Origin: CAZYFH01 sp965249175
Lineage (GTDB): Bacteria; Acidobacteriota; Vicinamibacteria; Vicinamibacterales; UBA8438
NCBI GenBank assembly: GCA_965249175.1
Contig: OZ252227.1
Coordinates: forward strand, 2,170,001-2,234,000
Length of the DNA: 64,000 bases
Direction of reading: 5' to 3'
Both the position numbers and the translations under genes were made by a program. Positions 49,973-58,697 of the stretch are shown here, piece after piece; the first letter of the stretch is position 1, and every line of letters begins with the position of its first letter. Under the pieces are notes generated by a model. That model made no database searches, was not told where the DNA came from, and saw only the letters and a program-made list of their open reading frames with translations.

Positions 49973-51000
49973 TAGTGCTGATGCACGTAGCGGACGAGCG
50001 CCTGCACGCGCTCGACCGGCGTTTCGGGTAGGATGCCGTGCCCCAGATTGAAGATGTGGCCTGGCCGGTTGCCAGCGCGCTGCAGCACGTCTTGGGCGCC
50101 GTACAGCAGGCGTTCGGTTGGGCCGAGGAGCAGCGTCGGGTCGAGGTTGCCCTGGACGGCCTTCTCGTCGCCGATGCGCGCCCACGCCTCGTCCAGGGGA
50201 ATCCGCCAGTCAACCCCGATGACGTCGCCCCCGGCCTCCGTCATCACCTCGAGCAGTGTGGCGGTGCCGGTGCCGAAGTGGATCACGGGAACACCGGTCT
50301 CGGCAGCCGTCGCGAGGACCTGACGCGTGTGGGGCAGGGCGAACTCCCGGTAGTCGGAGGGGCCGAGGGCGCCGATCCACGAATCGAACAGCTGCACGGC
50401 CTGCGCGCCCGCCTCGACCTGCGCCACGAGATAGGTGCCTACGGCTGAGGCGAGCGTCTCGCACAGACGGTGCCAGGCGGCCGGCTCCCCGTACATCAAC
50501 GCTTTGGTTCGCGCGTAGTTGCGCGACGGACCCCCCTCGACGGCATACGACGCAAGCGTGAACGGCGCGCCGGCAAAGCCGATCAATGGGACCCGGTCAT
50601 CGAGCTCGCGGCGCACCAAACGGATCGTGGTCAACACGTGGTCGAGCGCATCCCGGGGCTCGAACGTGCGCAGCCGATCGACGTCGGCGGGCGAGCGCAC
50701 AGGCGTGTGGATGACGGGGCCTTCGCCCTTCACGAAGTCGAACGGGATTCCCATGGGCGCCAGGGGAAGGAGCAGATCCGAGAAGAGAATCGCCGCATCG
50801 ACGTCGAGGCGGTCGACCGGCTGAAGCGTCACCTGCGTTGCGAGCTCCGGGTTCGCGCAGATGTCGAGCAGGGTGTGTCGCTCGCGCAGTGCCCGGTATT
50901 CCGCCATGTATCGCCCGGCCTGCCGCATGAACCAGACGGGCGTCGCGTCGACGGGCTCGCGGCGGCACGCCTTGAGAAACCGATCGTTCACGCCGGCCAT
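49972..51000 (-). CDS. hemE: uroporphyrinogen decarboxylase
   Basis: The product has 342 residues, family length. PVWFMRQAGRYMAEYR at the N-terminus (Arg residues for the substrate carboxylates), ILFSDLLLPLAPMG (catalytic Asp), GFAGAPFTLASYAVEGG and IFNLGHGILPETPVERV are diagnostic. It converts uroporphyrinogen III to coproporphyrinogen III in the cytoplasm. Translationally coupled to hemY. The ATG is unambiguous. Confidence 0.96.
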   Translation of the reverse strand: MAGVNDRFLKACRREPVDATPVWFMRQAGRYMAEYRALRERHTLLDICANPELATQVTLQPVDRLDVDAAILFSDLLLPLAPMGIPFDFVKGEGPVIHTPVRSPADVDRLRTFEPRDALDHVLTTIRLVRRELDDRVPLIGFAGAPFTLASYAVEGGPSRNYARTKALMYGEPAAWHRLCETLASAVGTYLVAQVEAGAQAVQLFDSWIGALGPSDYREFALPHTRQVLATAAETGVPVIHFGTGTATLLEVMTEAGGDVIGVDWRIPLDEAWARIGDEKAVQGNLDPTLLLGPTERLLYGAQDVLQRAGNRPGHIFNLGHGILPETPVERVQALVRYVHQH

Positions 51001-51028
51001 CGTACTACGAGCGCTCGGGCGGAGAAGG

Positions 51029-51427
51029 TCAGGACTCAGTCAGGCCGCGTGCGATGGTGACGAGGTCGTCGAGCCACAGCGGCTTGAAACGGACCGAGGC
51101 GCCAAGGGTTTCGAGTTGTTCGGTGAGGTGATCGTCCACGAAGTAGTCACCGGTCACAATCGCGACCTTCGTGTCGCGCAGCTCGGGTGTGGCTCGGAGC
51201 AGCTCGAGGAACCGCAGGCCGCTGAGGACGGGCATCCGCAGATCGAGAATGATGGCCTGCGGACGCTTCTCGGCAGCGAGGATCAGTCCGGACTCCGGGC
51301 TGATCGCCGTGTAGACGATATAGCCCTCGAGCCGGAGCATACGCGCGAACGTGTCGGTGACGCCCTGATCGTCATCCACGATCAGAATGCCGGCCGATTC
51401 AACGTCCCGGGCCGCGGCCACGAGCAT
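51029..51427 (-). CDS. single-domain response regulator
   Basis: The 132-residue product is a lone receiver: ILIVDDDQGV (acidic pair), AIILDLRMPVLSGLRFLE (phospho-Asp in LDLRMP), KVAIVTGDYFVD (Thr switch) and VRFKPLWLDDLV (Lys). No output domain. It must act through a partner such as a kinase or by protein contact. It lies upstream of hemE on the same strand (28 bases) and is divergent from the nuclease-like gene. Confidence 0.9.
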   Translation of the reverse strand: MLVAAARDVESAGILIVDDDQGVTDTFARMLRLEGYIVYTAISPESGLILAAEKRPQAIILDLRMPVLSGLRFLELLRATPELRDTKVAIVTGDYFVDDHLTEQLETLGASVRFKPLWLDDLVTIARGLTES

Positions 51428-51478
51428 CGTGGCTTGATTCTGGCGTGCCCGGGGCTCGTTTTCAAGTGGGTGTCATCC

Positions 51479-52327
51479 ATGCTACCATTACGCGCTTTAG
51501 TGTCCCCCATCCTCCTCCGACCCATTCGCGAGCAATTCGAGCACGATAGGGTCATCCGCCAGCTTCAAGCGCGATGGCGCCGGCGCTTCGCCGTGGCCAT
51601 CAACCCCGGACAGGAGGAGACCGCGCCGGTACGCGGGGTGTCTCGGCCCGTATTCCCGGACCTCGTGCTGACGAGCACGGAGCACGGCCGGCGCCACCAC
51701 GGCGTCGTCGAGGTGGAGACGACCGAGTCGGTCAACCATCTCGAAGCCATGGCGCAGTGGGCGCACCTCTCAAAAGTCCGCGGCGCGTTCTATCTGTATG
51801 TTCCCGCAGGGGCGGCCGACGTGGCGCGTCGGCTGTGTGAGGACAACGGAATCGCGTTCACCGAGATCTGGACCTACTACGCGGTCGGGCGCCAGACGCG
51901 ATTCTCGATGGTCCATCGATCCGCCCGCGCGGTTCGCGCGGCCAAGGCTCGCAAGGCAAAGGCGGCGGCCACGGCGGCGAAACCCGCAATGACCCGCACG
52001 CGCGCGACACCCCGCACATCATCGGTCAAAGCGTCCTCCGCCTCGAAGGCCACGCAGGCCAAGAAGTCGACGAAGACTAACGCGACCAAGCGCGCCAAGG
52101 CCAGCAAGGCAGCAAAGACCGCCAAGTCTGCCAAGGTCAGCAAGGCAACAAAGAGCGCCAAGTCTGCCAAGGCCGGCAAGACCACAAGGAAGCGGGGGAA
52201 GCCGACGCGGTCGGCGACGCGGAAGACCGCCAAGACGGCTCGCAAGACCCGATCCACGAAGGCGGCCGCATCATCGAGGCGGGCCACGCCCAAGCCGGCG
52301 AAGCGGTCGAGCGCGAAGCGCCGATAA
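51479..52327 (+). CDS. PDDEXK-like domain fused to a histone-H1-like Lys/Ala tail
   Basis: From ATG 51479 the product has 282 residues. Residues 1-140 contain RRFAVAINPG, VFPDLVLTS, HGVVEVETTESVNHLEAMAQWAHLS and GAFYLYVPAGA; the spaced Asp and E-x-E resemble a restriction-endonuclease-like (PDDEXK) core, with Glu in place of the Lys. Residues 150-282 are almost only Lys, Ala, Thr, Ser and Arg, like histone H1 or bacterial AlgP/Hc1 tails, which coat DNA without sequence specificity. A DNA-maintenance or nucleoid role is inferred. The Lys-rich codons vary, so it is not a simple DNA repeat. Confidence 0.65.
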   Translation: MLPLRALVSPILLRPIREQFEHDRVIRQLQARWRRRFAVAINPGQEETAPVRGVSRPVFPDLVLTSTEHGRRHHGVVEVETTESVNHLEAMAQWAHLSKVRGAFYLYVPAGAADVARRLCEDNGIAFTEIWTYYAVGRQTRFSMVHRSARAVRAAKARKAKAAATAAKPAMTRTRATPRTSSVKASSASKATQAKKSTKTNATKRAKASKAAKTAKSAKVSKATKSAKSAKAGKTTRKRGKPTRSATRKTAKTARKTRSTKAAASSRRATPKPAKRSSAKRR

Positions 52328-52336
52328 TCGCCGCCC

Positions 52337-53143
52337 ATGCCGTTCCTGCGGTTTTCCCGCGACAAACGTGGCTACGAGAACACGTACGTGCTGCATGGGT
52401 TCAGGAGCGGGGACCGCGCGCGGCCTCGCGTGCTCTACTGGTTCCGCACGCCGCCCAATGTCAAGGTAGGTCGGTTGCCGCTCGACGCGGAGGCAATCCG
52501 TGCCATCGAGGAACGCAACCCGGATCTGTCGTTCGACTGGACCAAGATGCTCCGCGTGAGACCGAAGACATCGGGGAGACCCGCGAAGCGATCGCTCGAG
52601 GGTCGCTCCGCGAGGACACGATCCGGCCCCGACCGCTCCCGTCCGCGCGCGGCGCCTCCAGCGACCCCGGTCGACGCGCAACCGGATGGGCCCGTCGACG
52701 CTCCACCGGATGAGGCTGCCGACGCTCGGCCGGATGAGCCCGACGCCAGGACGGTGGACGCAGCTGGGCTCGTCGAAGGAGATGCGGCTGTCGACGTGCC
52801 GGATGATGGCGAGGCCGAGTGGCGGCACCCGGTCGTGGACCTGATCGGTGATGAGGGGCTCGCTCGTCTCCGGGCGCGCTATGCGGAGCTGCGCGCCCGG
52901 CTGGCCGAGAAGCACACGGCGCCGGATGTGCGCGAAACGCTGGAAGCTCGAGTCGAGGCACTTAATCCGGACGGTTGGCGGCACCGGGAAGCCGTCGTTC
53001 ACGGCATCGAGCGCTTCGAGGCCAATGCCGAGGAGATCAAGCAAACACTCGGACGTCGCCCGAGCCGGCGCCGTGGGGGTGCGGGTCGTCGCCGGCGGCG
53101 GGAGGACGGCGACGCCGGCCGAAACGAATCGCAGGGATCATGA
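52337..53143 (+). CDS. acidobacterial hypothetical protein
   Basis: The product has 268 residues in three parts: a conserved N-terminus (PFLRFSRDKRGYENTYVLHGF, RPRVLYWFRTPPNVKVGRLPLD, LSFDWTKML), a Pro/Ala/Asp-rich disordered middle (80-160) and a helical C-terminus (LARLRARYAELRARLAEKH, HGIERFEANAEEI) ending in a basic tail. The N-terminus looks like a family common in this phylum; no function is known to me. It follows the H1-like gene after 9 bases, so both may belong to one unit. Confidence 0.65.
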   Translation: MPFLRFSRDKRGYENTYVLHGFRSGDRARPRVLYWFRTPPNVKVGRLPLDAEAIRAIEERNPDLSFDWTKMLRVRPKTSGRPAKRSLEGRSARTRSGPDRSRPRAAPPATPVDAQPDGPVDAPPDEAADARPDEPDARTVDAAGLVEGDAAVDVPDDGEAEWRHPVVDLIGDEGLARLRARYAELRARLAEKHTAPDVRETLEARVEALNPDGWRHREAVVHGIERFEANAEEIKQTLGRRPSRRRGGAGRRRRREDGDAGRNESQGS

Positions 53144-53304
53144 TCGGCTAACGCCGATCCGACCGCCCGGACCCGTCGGCTGCGGGTCGAAGTGGCCCGC
53201 GACGACGTCGAGGTGCAGTCGCGGACCCATTACACGTACGAACGCGCCGGCGCCCAGGCGGCGCTGCCGCGGCCCTAGCACTAGCAGCGAGATTCAGGCA
53301 CTCG
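53144..53304 (+). other. gap with a possible VWA-protein tail relic
   Basis: One frame reads RLRVEVARDDVEVQSRTHYTYERAG before TAG at about 53277. This looks like the last strand of the secreted VWA-domain proteins common in Acidobacteria. No start belongs to it, and I see nothing else here. Confidence 0.25.
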
Positions 53305-53517
53305 TTAGGCGTGGGCCGCGACCGCGGGGGTGGGCGTCTTGTCGGCGGCCGCGAGTTCCGTCGCCACTGCTTGGTTGCGCTGGTGGTCGCTCGACCAGCA
53401 CGCGTTCCCCTTCTCCTCGACGTAGTCGACCTCGCGGCTGAGCGCGACGTCCCGGTACCGCCCAACCAGACACTCGCACGACAGTGTGGTGAATCCAACA
53501 AGTCGAAAAAGCGGCAT
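53305..53517 (-). CDS. small Cys-containing protein
   Basis: ATG 53517 is preceded by GAGGAGGGG at a good distance, which is why I accept this 70-residue frame. It reads PLFRLVGFTTLSCECLVGRY, SREVDYVEEKGNACWSSDH and an Ala/Thr-rich end. Three Cys and one His could bind metal. No family recognised. It stands alone on the minus strand between two plus-strand genes. Confidence 0.5.
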   Translation of the reverse strand: MPLFRLVGFTTLSCECLVGRYRDVALSREVDYVEEKGNACWSSDHQRNQAVATELAAADKTPTPAVAAHA

Positions 53518-53737
53518 CGTGTCCCCTCCTCGTTACGGATACTGTTCAGCAACTTGTGTGCCACGGTGAGGGGCGTGGGACCGCCTCGATACCTCCCCGA
53601 AACGGTCTCTGAGCGGTCGCCGACCGTCTGTGAGTGTCCCGTTGTGGCGCAGGCGTTCCGATCCAATGTGGGACGTGTCAAGAAGTGGTCACCCTCCGTT
53701 ATGATCTTGACGGTCGGGGCCAAGGAGCCGGCAGCCG

Positions 53738-55045
53738 GTGGATGAGTGCAGCACACCCCTAGCGGCCGAGTGGTCGGTCGCCTCCCTGCTCCGCCGGGCG
53801 ATCGGCGCGGTCATCCTGGTCGCGTCGGCCGTGACGCCGGCGTCCGGGCAGGAAGACCCCGACGACCTCGGGCGGCGGCTACTGGCGACTCCCGGCGTGC
53901 GTGCGGCCGTCGACGCCGCCATCGAGCTCGAAGCCGCGGTGGTGGCCGACCAGATTGCACTGTGTGAGATACCCGCCCCACCGTTCCAAGAGCAGACCCG
54001 GGCAGAGGCCTTTCGTGCGCGGTTGGCGGCGCTCGGTCTGGAGCGCGTCCGCATCGATGCCGTTGGCAACGTGCTGGGCGAGCGCCCCGGTCGGCGTGCG
54101 CGGCCCCACCTCGTCTTCAGCGCCCATCTGGACACGGTCTTTCCCGAAGGGACCGACGTGTCGGTGACGCGGGACGGTGATGTGCTCCACGGTCCCGGCA
54201 TTGGTGACGATTGCCGCGGGCTCGCGGTCGTGCTCGGTGTCGCACGTACGCTCGACAGCGGCGATGTGGAGACCGCCGGGCCGATCACGTTCGTTGGGAC
54301 GGTGGGGGAGGAGGGCCTGGGCGACCTCCGCGGGGTCACGCATCTCTTCGGAACCGAATTGGCGGGTGAAGTAGATCGTTTCGTGTCCGTTGACGGGGCC
54401 GGTCTTGGCATCACCAACGTTGCCGTCGGATCGACGCGCTACCGGACGACGTTTCGGGGCGCTGGCGGACACAGCTATGGGGCCTTCGGTCTGGCGAGCC
54501 CGGTCCATGCCCTCGGCCGCCTGATCGGGGCAATCGCCGACTTCGACGTGCCGTCCGACCCGAAGACGACCTTCACGGTCGGCCGCGTGGGCGGCGGAAC
54601 ATCGATCAACGCGATCGCGGCAGAGGCGTGGCTCGAGGTCGACTTGCGATCCGAGGATCCGGCGACGTTGGCCGCCCTGGACAGCAGGTTTCGACGTGCG
54701 GTCCAGACGGCGCTGGCCGAGGAGAACGCCCGGTGGGGCAGTGTGGGTCGCCTGCGAGTGGAGACTGAGGTCGTCGGTCAGCGGCCCGCAGGTCGGACGC
54801 CAGTCGACGCGCCGCTCGTGCGCGCGACACTGGCCGTGTCGGAGGCGCTGAACCTCCCCATGCGGTTATCGGCGGGATCCACGGACGCCAACCTCCCGAT
54901 GAGCCTCGGGATCCCCGCGATCACCATCGATGGAGGCGGACGCGGCTCGGGAGCCCACGCGCTGCACGAGACCTTCGACCTGCGCGATTCCGCGCTCGGC
55001 TCACAGCGAGCGATCCTCCTGGCGGTGGCACTGACGGAGCCCTAG
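53738..55045 (+). CDS. exported M20-family zinc peptidase
   Basis: From GTG 53738 the product has 435 residues. A signal region (IGAVILVASAVTPASGQ) leads to an M20 fold: VFSAHLDTVFPEG (first His and Asp), GDDCRGLAVVLGVART (second Asp), FVGTVGEEGLGDLRG (Glu pair) and the C-terminal GAHALHETFDL (last His). The dimerisation domain with RTTFRGAGGHSYGAFG is present. It resembles PepT/PepV-like dipeptidases or tripeptidases. A TATGAT box lies at 53700-53705. A 27-base tandem repeat spans its stop codon. Confidence 0.85.
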   Translation: MDECSTPLAAEWSVASLLRRAIGAVILVASAVTPASGQEDPDDLGRRLLATPGVRAAVDAAIELEAAVVADQIALCEIPAPPFQEQTRAEAFRARLAALGLERVRIDAVGNVLGERPGRRARPHLVFSAHLDTVFPEGTDVSVTRDGDVLHGPGIGDDCRGLAVVLGVARTLDSGDVETAGPITFVGTVGEEGLGDLRGVTHLFGTELAGEVDRFVSVDGAGLGITNVAVGSTRYRTTFRGAGGHSYGAFGLASPVHALGRLIGAIADFDVPSDPKTTFTVGRVGGGTSINAIAAEAWLEVDLRSEDPATLAALDSRFRRAVQTALAEENARWGSVGRLRVETEVVGQRPAGRTPVDAPLVRATLAVSEALNLPMRLSAGSTDANLPMSLGIPAITIDGGGRGSGAHALHETFDLRDSALGSQRAILLAVALTEP

Positions 55046-55093
55046 TAGCCCGTGGCGTTGACGGAGCCCTCGCAGCCCGTGGTGTTGGAGGAG
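55025..55093 (+). repeat. 27-base tandem repeat across a stop codon
   Basis: Units GTGGC[A/G][C/T]TGACGGAGCCCT.G.AGCCC occur at 55025-55051 and 55052-55078, with a half unit after. The unit length is nine codons. The first copy carries the TAG that ends the M20 peptidase; the second has TCG at the same place. Confidence 0.75.
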
Positions 55094-55173
55094 TCTGCTA
55101 CAATCGCCGATATTTTGGGCAGATGGCGACAAGCCGACGCCCACCGGGTGCCGCTCAGGAGGTCCTAGCGTAC

Positions 55174-56142
55174 ATGCGCCGGCGTCGCGGGTCAGGGTCA
55201 TCGCTGCTCGTGCTCGTGCTCGTAGCGCTCGGGGCGTTTCTCCTCAGCTTCGGGCGCTTCAGTTGGACGCCCAACGTCGGGCTGGCGGAACCCGTCGACA
55301 CGGCGCCGGTCTGGCGCGACGCCGTCGCCCAGCAGCCGCCGACCCTCCGTTTTCGCGACGTCAGCGACCTGCCCAGCCCGCGCGTGCGGGCGGAGGCCGC
55401 CATTCTCTACAATCCCGCCACGCACGAGGTGCTGTGGGACTCGAACGGCCTGGAGCCGCGACCGATCGCCAGCATTACCAAGGTCATGACGGCGCTCGTG
55501 CTGGTGGACCACCAGTCCGATCTGTCACGGGACGTGGTCGTGTCACGGCGCGACGTGCGCCGAGCGTCGACGACATACCTCCGGCGCGGCGAGCGGATCT
55601 CGCTCAACGACCTGCTGCACCTCGCGCTGGTGGCTTCCGACAACGCCGCCGCCCGCGCGATTGCGCGGGTGTCCCCGTGGGGGACGCGCGGCTTCGTCGA
55701 GCAGATGAACCGTAAGGCCGACGATCTCGGGCTGGAGCGCACGACCTTCGTCGACCCGTCAGGTCTCGACGAGCGTAACATCGCGTCGCCATACGACCTG
55801 GCGCGACTCATTGCCCACGCCAGTAGCGACCCGACGATTGCCGGCATCATGCGTAAGTCGTCCTATCGGCTGCGCACGAGCCGCCGGCGGCTGACGGTAC
55901 GCAACACCAATCGTCTGCTGCGTGGTCGCCACGTCGTACAGGGTGGCAAGACCGGCTATATCGACGAAGCCGGGTATTGTCTCGCGGCGGTGGTGAAGCT
56001 GCCCGGGAGCGACCCGCTTGCGTTCGTGGTCCTCGGTGCGCGCTCGAATTCAGGGCGCTTCGCCGAAGTGCGCCGCCTGGTCAATTGGGTCTCGACCAAG
56101 GGCCGCTCGCTCATCGTGCCCGGTCTCCACCGCACCGACTAA
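55174..56142 (+). CDS. D-alanyl-D-alanine carboxypeptidase (DacA/DacF type)
   Basis: ATG 55174 has AGGAGG ten bases upstream; a frame to 55123 is also open. The product of about 322 residues has a membrane segment (SLLVLVLVALGAFLLSFG) and all penicillin-binding motifs: SITKVMTALV (SxxK), ASDNAAARA (SxN) and QGGKTGYIDEAG (KTG). It trims peptidoglycan peptides in the periplasm and is anchored in the membrane. No C-terminal amphipathic domain is obvious. A TACAAT box lies near 55098. Confidence 0.9.
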   Translation: MRRRRGSGSSLLVLVLVALGAFLLSFGRFSWTPNVGLAEPVDTAPVWRDAVAQQPPTLRFRDVSDLPSPRVRAEAAILYNPATHEVLWDSNGLEPRPIASITKVMTALVLVDHQSDLSRDVVVSRRDVRRASTTYLRRGERISLNDLLHLALVASDNAAARAIARVSPWGTRGFVEQMNRKADDLGLERTTFVDPSGLDERNIASPYDLARLIAHASSDPTIAGIMRKSSYRLRTSRRRLTVRNTNRLLRGRHVVQGGKTGYIDEAGYCLAAVVKLPGSDPLAFVVLGARSNSGRFAEVRRLVNWVSTKGRSLIVPGLHRTD

Positions 56143-56183
56143 CCGGTAACCGTCCTCGCTGCACGAGATCGCCCCGCGGCTCC

Positions 56184-57713
56184 ATGCCAGCGCCCCCGTC
56201 CGCCTCCGACATCGACGCGACCGGTGGTGACCAGGAGTCGCTATCCATTCTGATGGTGGCGTCCGAGGCGCTGCCCTTCGTCAAGACCGGCGGGTTGGCC
56301 GACGTGGCTGGGGCGCTGACGATCGCACTCGCTCGTCTCGGCCACGAGGTCACCCTCGTCATGCCGCTCTATCGCGAGATCGGATGGGTCGGCGCTCCGT
56401 ACGCGCGGTGCCACCTCTCGCTCGGGGGGCGCTGGTATGACGTCGGGTTCGTGGAGCGATCATTGGGCGCGCGCGCGCAGGTCGTGTTGATCGAATGCGA
56501 CCAGCTCTACGACCGGGACGGCGTGTACGGGAGCGCCGGACGCGACCACCCCGACAACGCGGTGCGGTTTGCGCTCCTCGCGCGGGCCGCCCTCGAGCTG
56601 GTGATGCGTGCCCGCCGGCCGCCGGATATTGTCCATGCGCACGACTGGCAAGCCGGGCTGGTACCGGTCTACGCGCGCACGCTCTATGGCGCGCATCCGC
56701 TGTTCGCTCGGTTGGCGACGGTGTTCACGATCCACAACATCGCCTACCAAGGGCTGTTCGGGGTCGAGACGATGAGCGCCGTGGACTTACCGGCTCAGAC
56801 CTTTTCGATGGAGGGCCTGGAGTTCTGGAACCAGGTGAGTTTCCTGAAGGGCGGTATCAACTTCAGCGACGGGGTGACGACGGTCAGCGAGGGGTACGCG
56901 CAGGAGATTCTCACGGCGGATTACGGCTACGGGTTCGAGGGCATCATGCAATCCCGACAGGCGGCGCTTCGCGGCATCCTGAACGGCATCGATGTCGAGG
57001 CCTGGGATCCGTCCCATGATCGTCACATCCCCGCGCCGTTCTCGGCTCGCGACCTCGACGGCAAGCGCGCCGCGAAGCGAGAGCTGCTCAGGCGGTTCCG
57101 GCTCCCAGTACATGACGACGACGCCGACACTGACGCCGAGCGCCCGGTCATCGGCCTGATTTCGAGACTCGTGCATCAGAAAGGGTTCGATCTCGTGCGC
57201 GAGGCACTGACGGATCTGGCCGAGCTGGGGGCGACCTTCGTCGTGCTCGGCACCGGCGACCCGGAGTATGAGGAGATGTGGCGCACGGCGGCCGAGCGGT
57301 ATCCGCGCACCATCGCGGTGGAGATCGGGCATGACGAGGCGCTCGCGCATCTGGTCGAGGCGGGCGCTGACATGTTCCTGATGCCCTCGCGCTACGAGCC
57401 GTGCGGGTTGAATCAGATGTACAGTATGCGCTACGGGACGGTGCCGATCGTGCGCGCGACCGGCGGGCTCGATGACGCAGTCGACGACGTCGACGAGCGG
57501 ACCGGCGCCGGGACCGGGTTCAAGTTTCGCGACTTCGACGCGTCGGCAATGCTGGCCACGCTGCGTAAAGCCATTCGGGTGTACGGCGACAACGATCGCT
57601 GGCGGCTGATCCAACAATCAGGGATGCGGCGCGATTTCTCCTGGACCGTGTCGGCTGCGCGGTACGTCGAGGAGTACGCCGATGTGCTGGCGACCGTCCG
57701 AGGACAATCATGA
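56184..57713 (+). CDS. glgA: glycogen synthase
   Basis: From ATG 56184 the product has 509 residues. The GT5 start LSILMVASEALPFVKTGGLADVAGAL includes the KTGGL ADP-glucose motif. DIVHAHDWQAGLVP, TIHNIAYQG, FLKGGINFSDGVTTVSEGYAQEI and MPSRYEPCGLNQMYSMRYGT (catalytic Glu region) are all present. It transfers glucose from ADP-glucose to growing glycogen. Its TGA overlaps the trxB ATG (ATGA), an unusual operon partner. Confidence 0.95.
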   Translation: MPAPPSASDIDATGGDQESLSILMVASEALPFVKTGGLADVAGALTIALARLGHEVTLVMPLYREIGWVGAPYARCHLSLGGRWYDVGFVERSLGARAQVVLIECDQLYDRDGVYGSAGRDHPDNAVRFALLARAALELVMRARRPPDIVHAHDWQAGLVPVYARTLYGAHPLFARLATVFTIHNIAYQGLFGVETMSAVDLPAQTFSMEGLEFWNQVSFLKGGINFSDGVTTVSEGYAQEILTADYGYGFEGIMQSRQAALRGILNGIDVEAWDPSHDRHIPAPFSARDLDGKRAAKRELLRRFRLPVHDDDADTDAERPVIGLISRLVHQKGFDLVREALTDLAELGATFVVLGTGDPEYEEMWRTAAERYPRTIAVEIGHDEALAHLVEAGADMFLMPSRYEPCGLNQMYSMRYGTVPIVRATGGLDDAVDDVDERTGAGTGFKFRDFDASAMLATLRKAIRVYGDNDRWRLIQQSGMRRDFSWTVSAARYVEEYADVLATVRGQS

Positions 57714-58678
57714 GAGACGTCATCATTATCGGGTCCGGCCCCGCCGGATTGACCGCCGCGCTGTACGCCGCGCGAGCCAATCTCGCCCCGCTGCTCATCG
57801 AAGGTCTGGAGTCGGGCGGTCAGCTGATGTTGACCACCGCGGTCGAGAACTACCCGGGCTTTCGAGACGGCATCATGGGGCCCGAGCTGATGACCGAGAT
57901 GCGGGCACAGGCGGAACGGTTCGGGACCGAGATCGTGCGTGGCGACGTGACCGCCCTCGATCTCTCGCATCGACCGTTCACCGTCACCACGAGCGAGGGC
58001 TCGCATCACGCGCGGGCGCTGATCCTGGCGACCGGTGCCTCCGCGCGCCTGCTGGGGCTGCCGTCGGAGCGCGCGCTCATGGGCCACGGCGTGTCGACCT
58101 GCGCGACGTGCGACGGCTACTTCTTTCGGGACAAGCCGATCGTGGTCGTGGGCGGAGGCGATTCGGCGATGGAGGAGGCGACCTTTCTCACGAAGTTCGC
58201 GTCACAGGTCACGCTCGTCCATCGGCGCGAGGCGTTTCGCGCATCGAAGATCATGCAGGACAAGGCGCGCGCGAACCCCAAGATCGCGTTCGAGCTCGAC
58301 ACCGTCCTCGACGACGTCAAGGATACGGAGCAGGGCGTCGTGACGAGCGTTTTGCTGCGGAACGTGAAGACGGATGCCACGAAAGAGCTGGCCGTCGACG
58401 GCGTGTTCATCGCCATCGGCCACACACCCAACACGAGTCTCGTGACCGGGCAGCTGGAGCTCGATGCCAACGGCTACATCGTCCCCCAGCACGGGACGGA
58501 GACGAGCGTTCGCGGGGTCTTCGCATGCGGTGACGTGCAGGACCACGTCTATCGCCAGGCGGTGACGGCCGCCGGATCGGGCTGCATGGCGGCGATCGAC
58601 GCGGAGCGGTATCTGGAGAGCCTGCCGGCGGAAGACGCTGAGGCAGCGGCCGAAGAAACGGAAAGCGCCGCGCCCTGA
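57710..58678 (+). CDS. trxB: thioredoxin reductase
   Basis: The product has 322 residues with the FAD motif IIIGSGPAGLTAALYAARA, the redox centre STCATCDGYFF (CxxC), the NADPH motif VVVGGGDSAMEEATFL and the final GVFACGDVQDHVYRQAVTAAGSGC. It reduces thioredoxin with NADPH in the cytoplasm. The last 20 residues are a Glu/Ala-rich tail, also seen at the end of the next protein. Coupled to glgA by ATGA. Confidence 0.96.
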   Translation: MRDVIIIGSGPAGLTAALYAARANLAPLLIEGLESGGQLMLTTAVENYPGFRDGIMGPELMTEMRAQAERFGTEIVRGDVTALDLSHRPFTVTTSEGSHHARALILATGASARLLGLPSERALMGHGVSTCATCDGYFFRDKPIVVVGGGDSAMEEATFLTKFASQVTLVHRREAFRASKIMQDKARANPKIAFELDTVLDDVKDTEQGVVTSVLLRNVKTDATKELAVDGVFIAIGHTPNTSLVTGQLELDANGYIVPQHGTETSVRGVFACGDVQDHVYRQAVTAAGSGCMAAIDAERYLESLPAEDAEAAAEETESAAP

Positions 58679-58697
58679 ATCGAGGGACGTCGCCACC

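Noticed and set aside
53311..53745. Plus-strand frame of 144 codons before the M20 peptidase
   Set aside because: It overlaps the small Cys protein, which has a good ribosome site, and runs through the promoter area of the peptidase; no domain seen.
55977..56183. Extended N-terminus for glgA
   Set aside because: The extension lies within the carboxypeptidase gene and is Arg-rich shadow sequence; family alignment begins right after ATG 56184.
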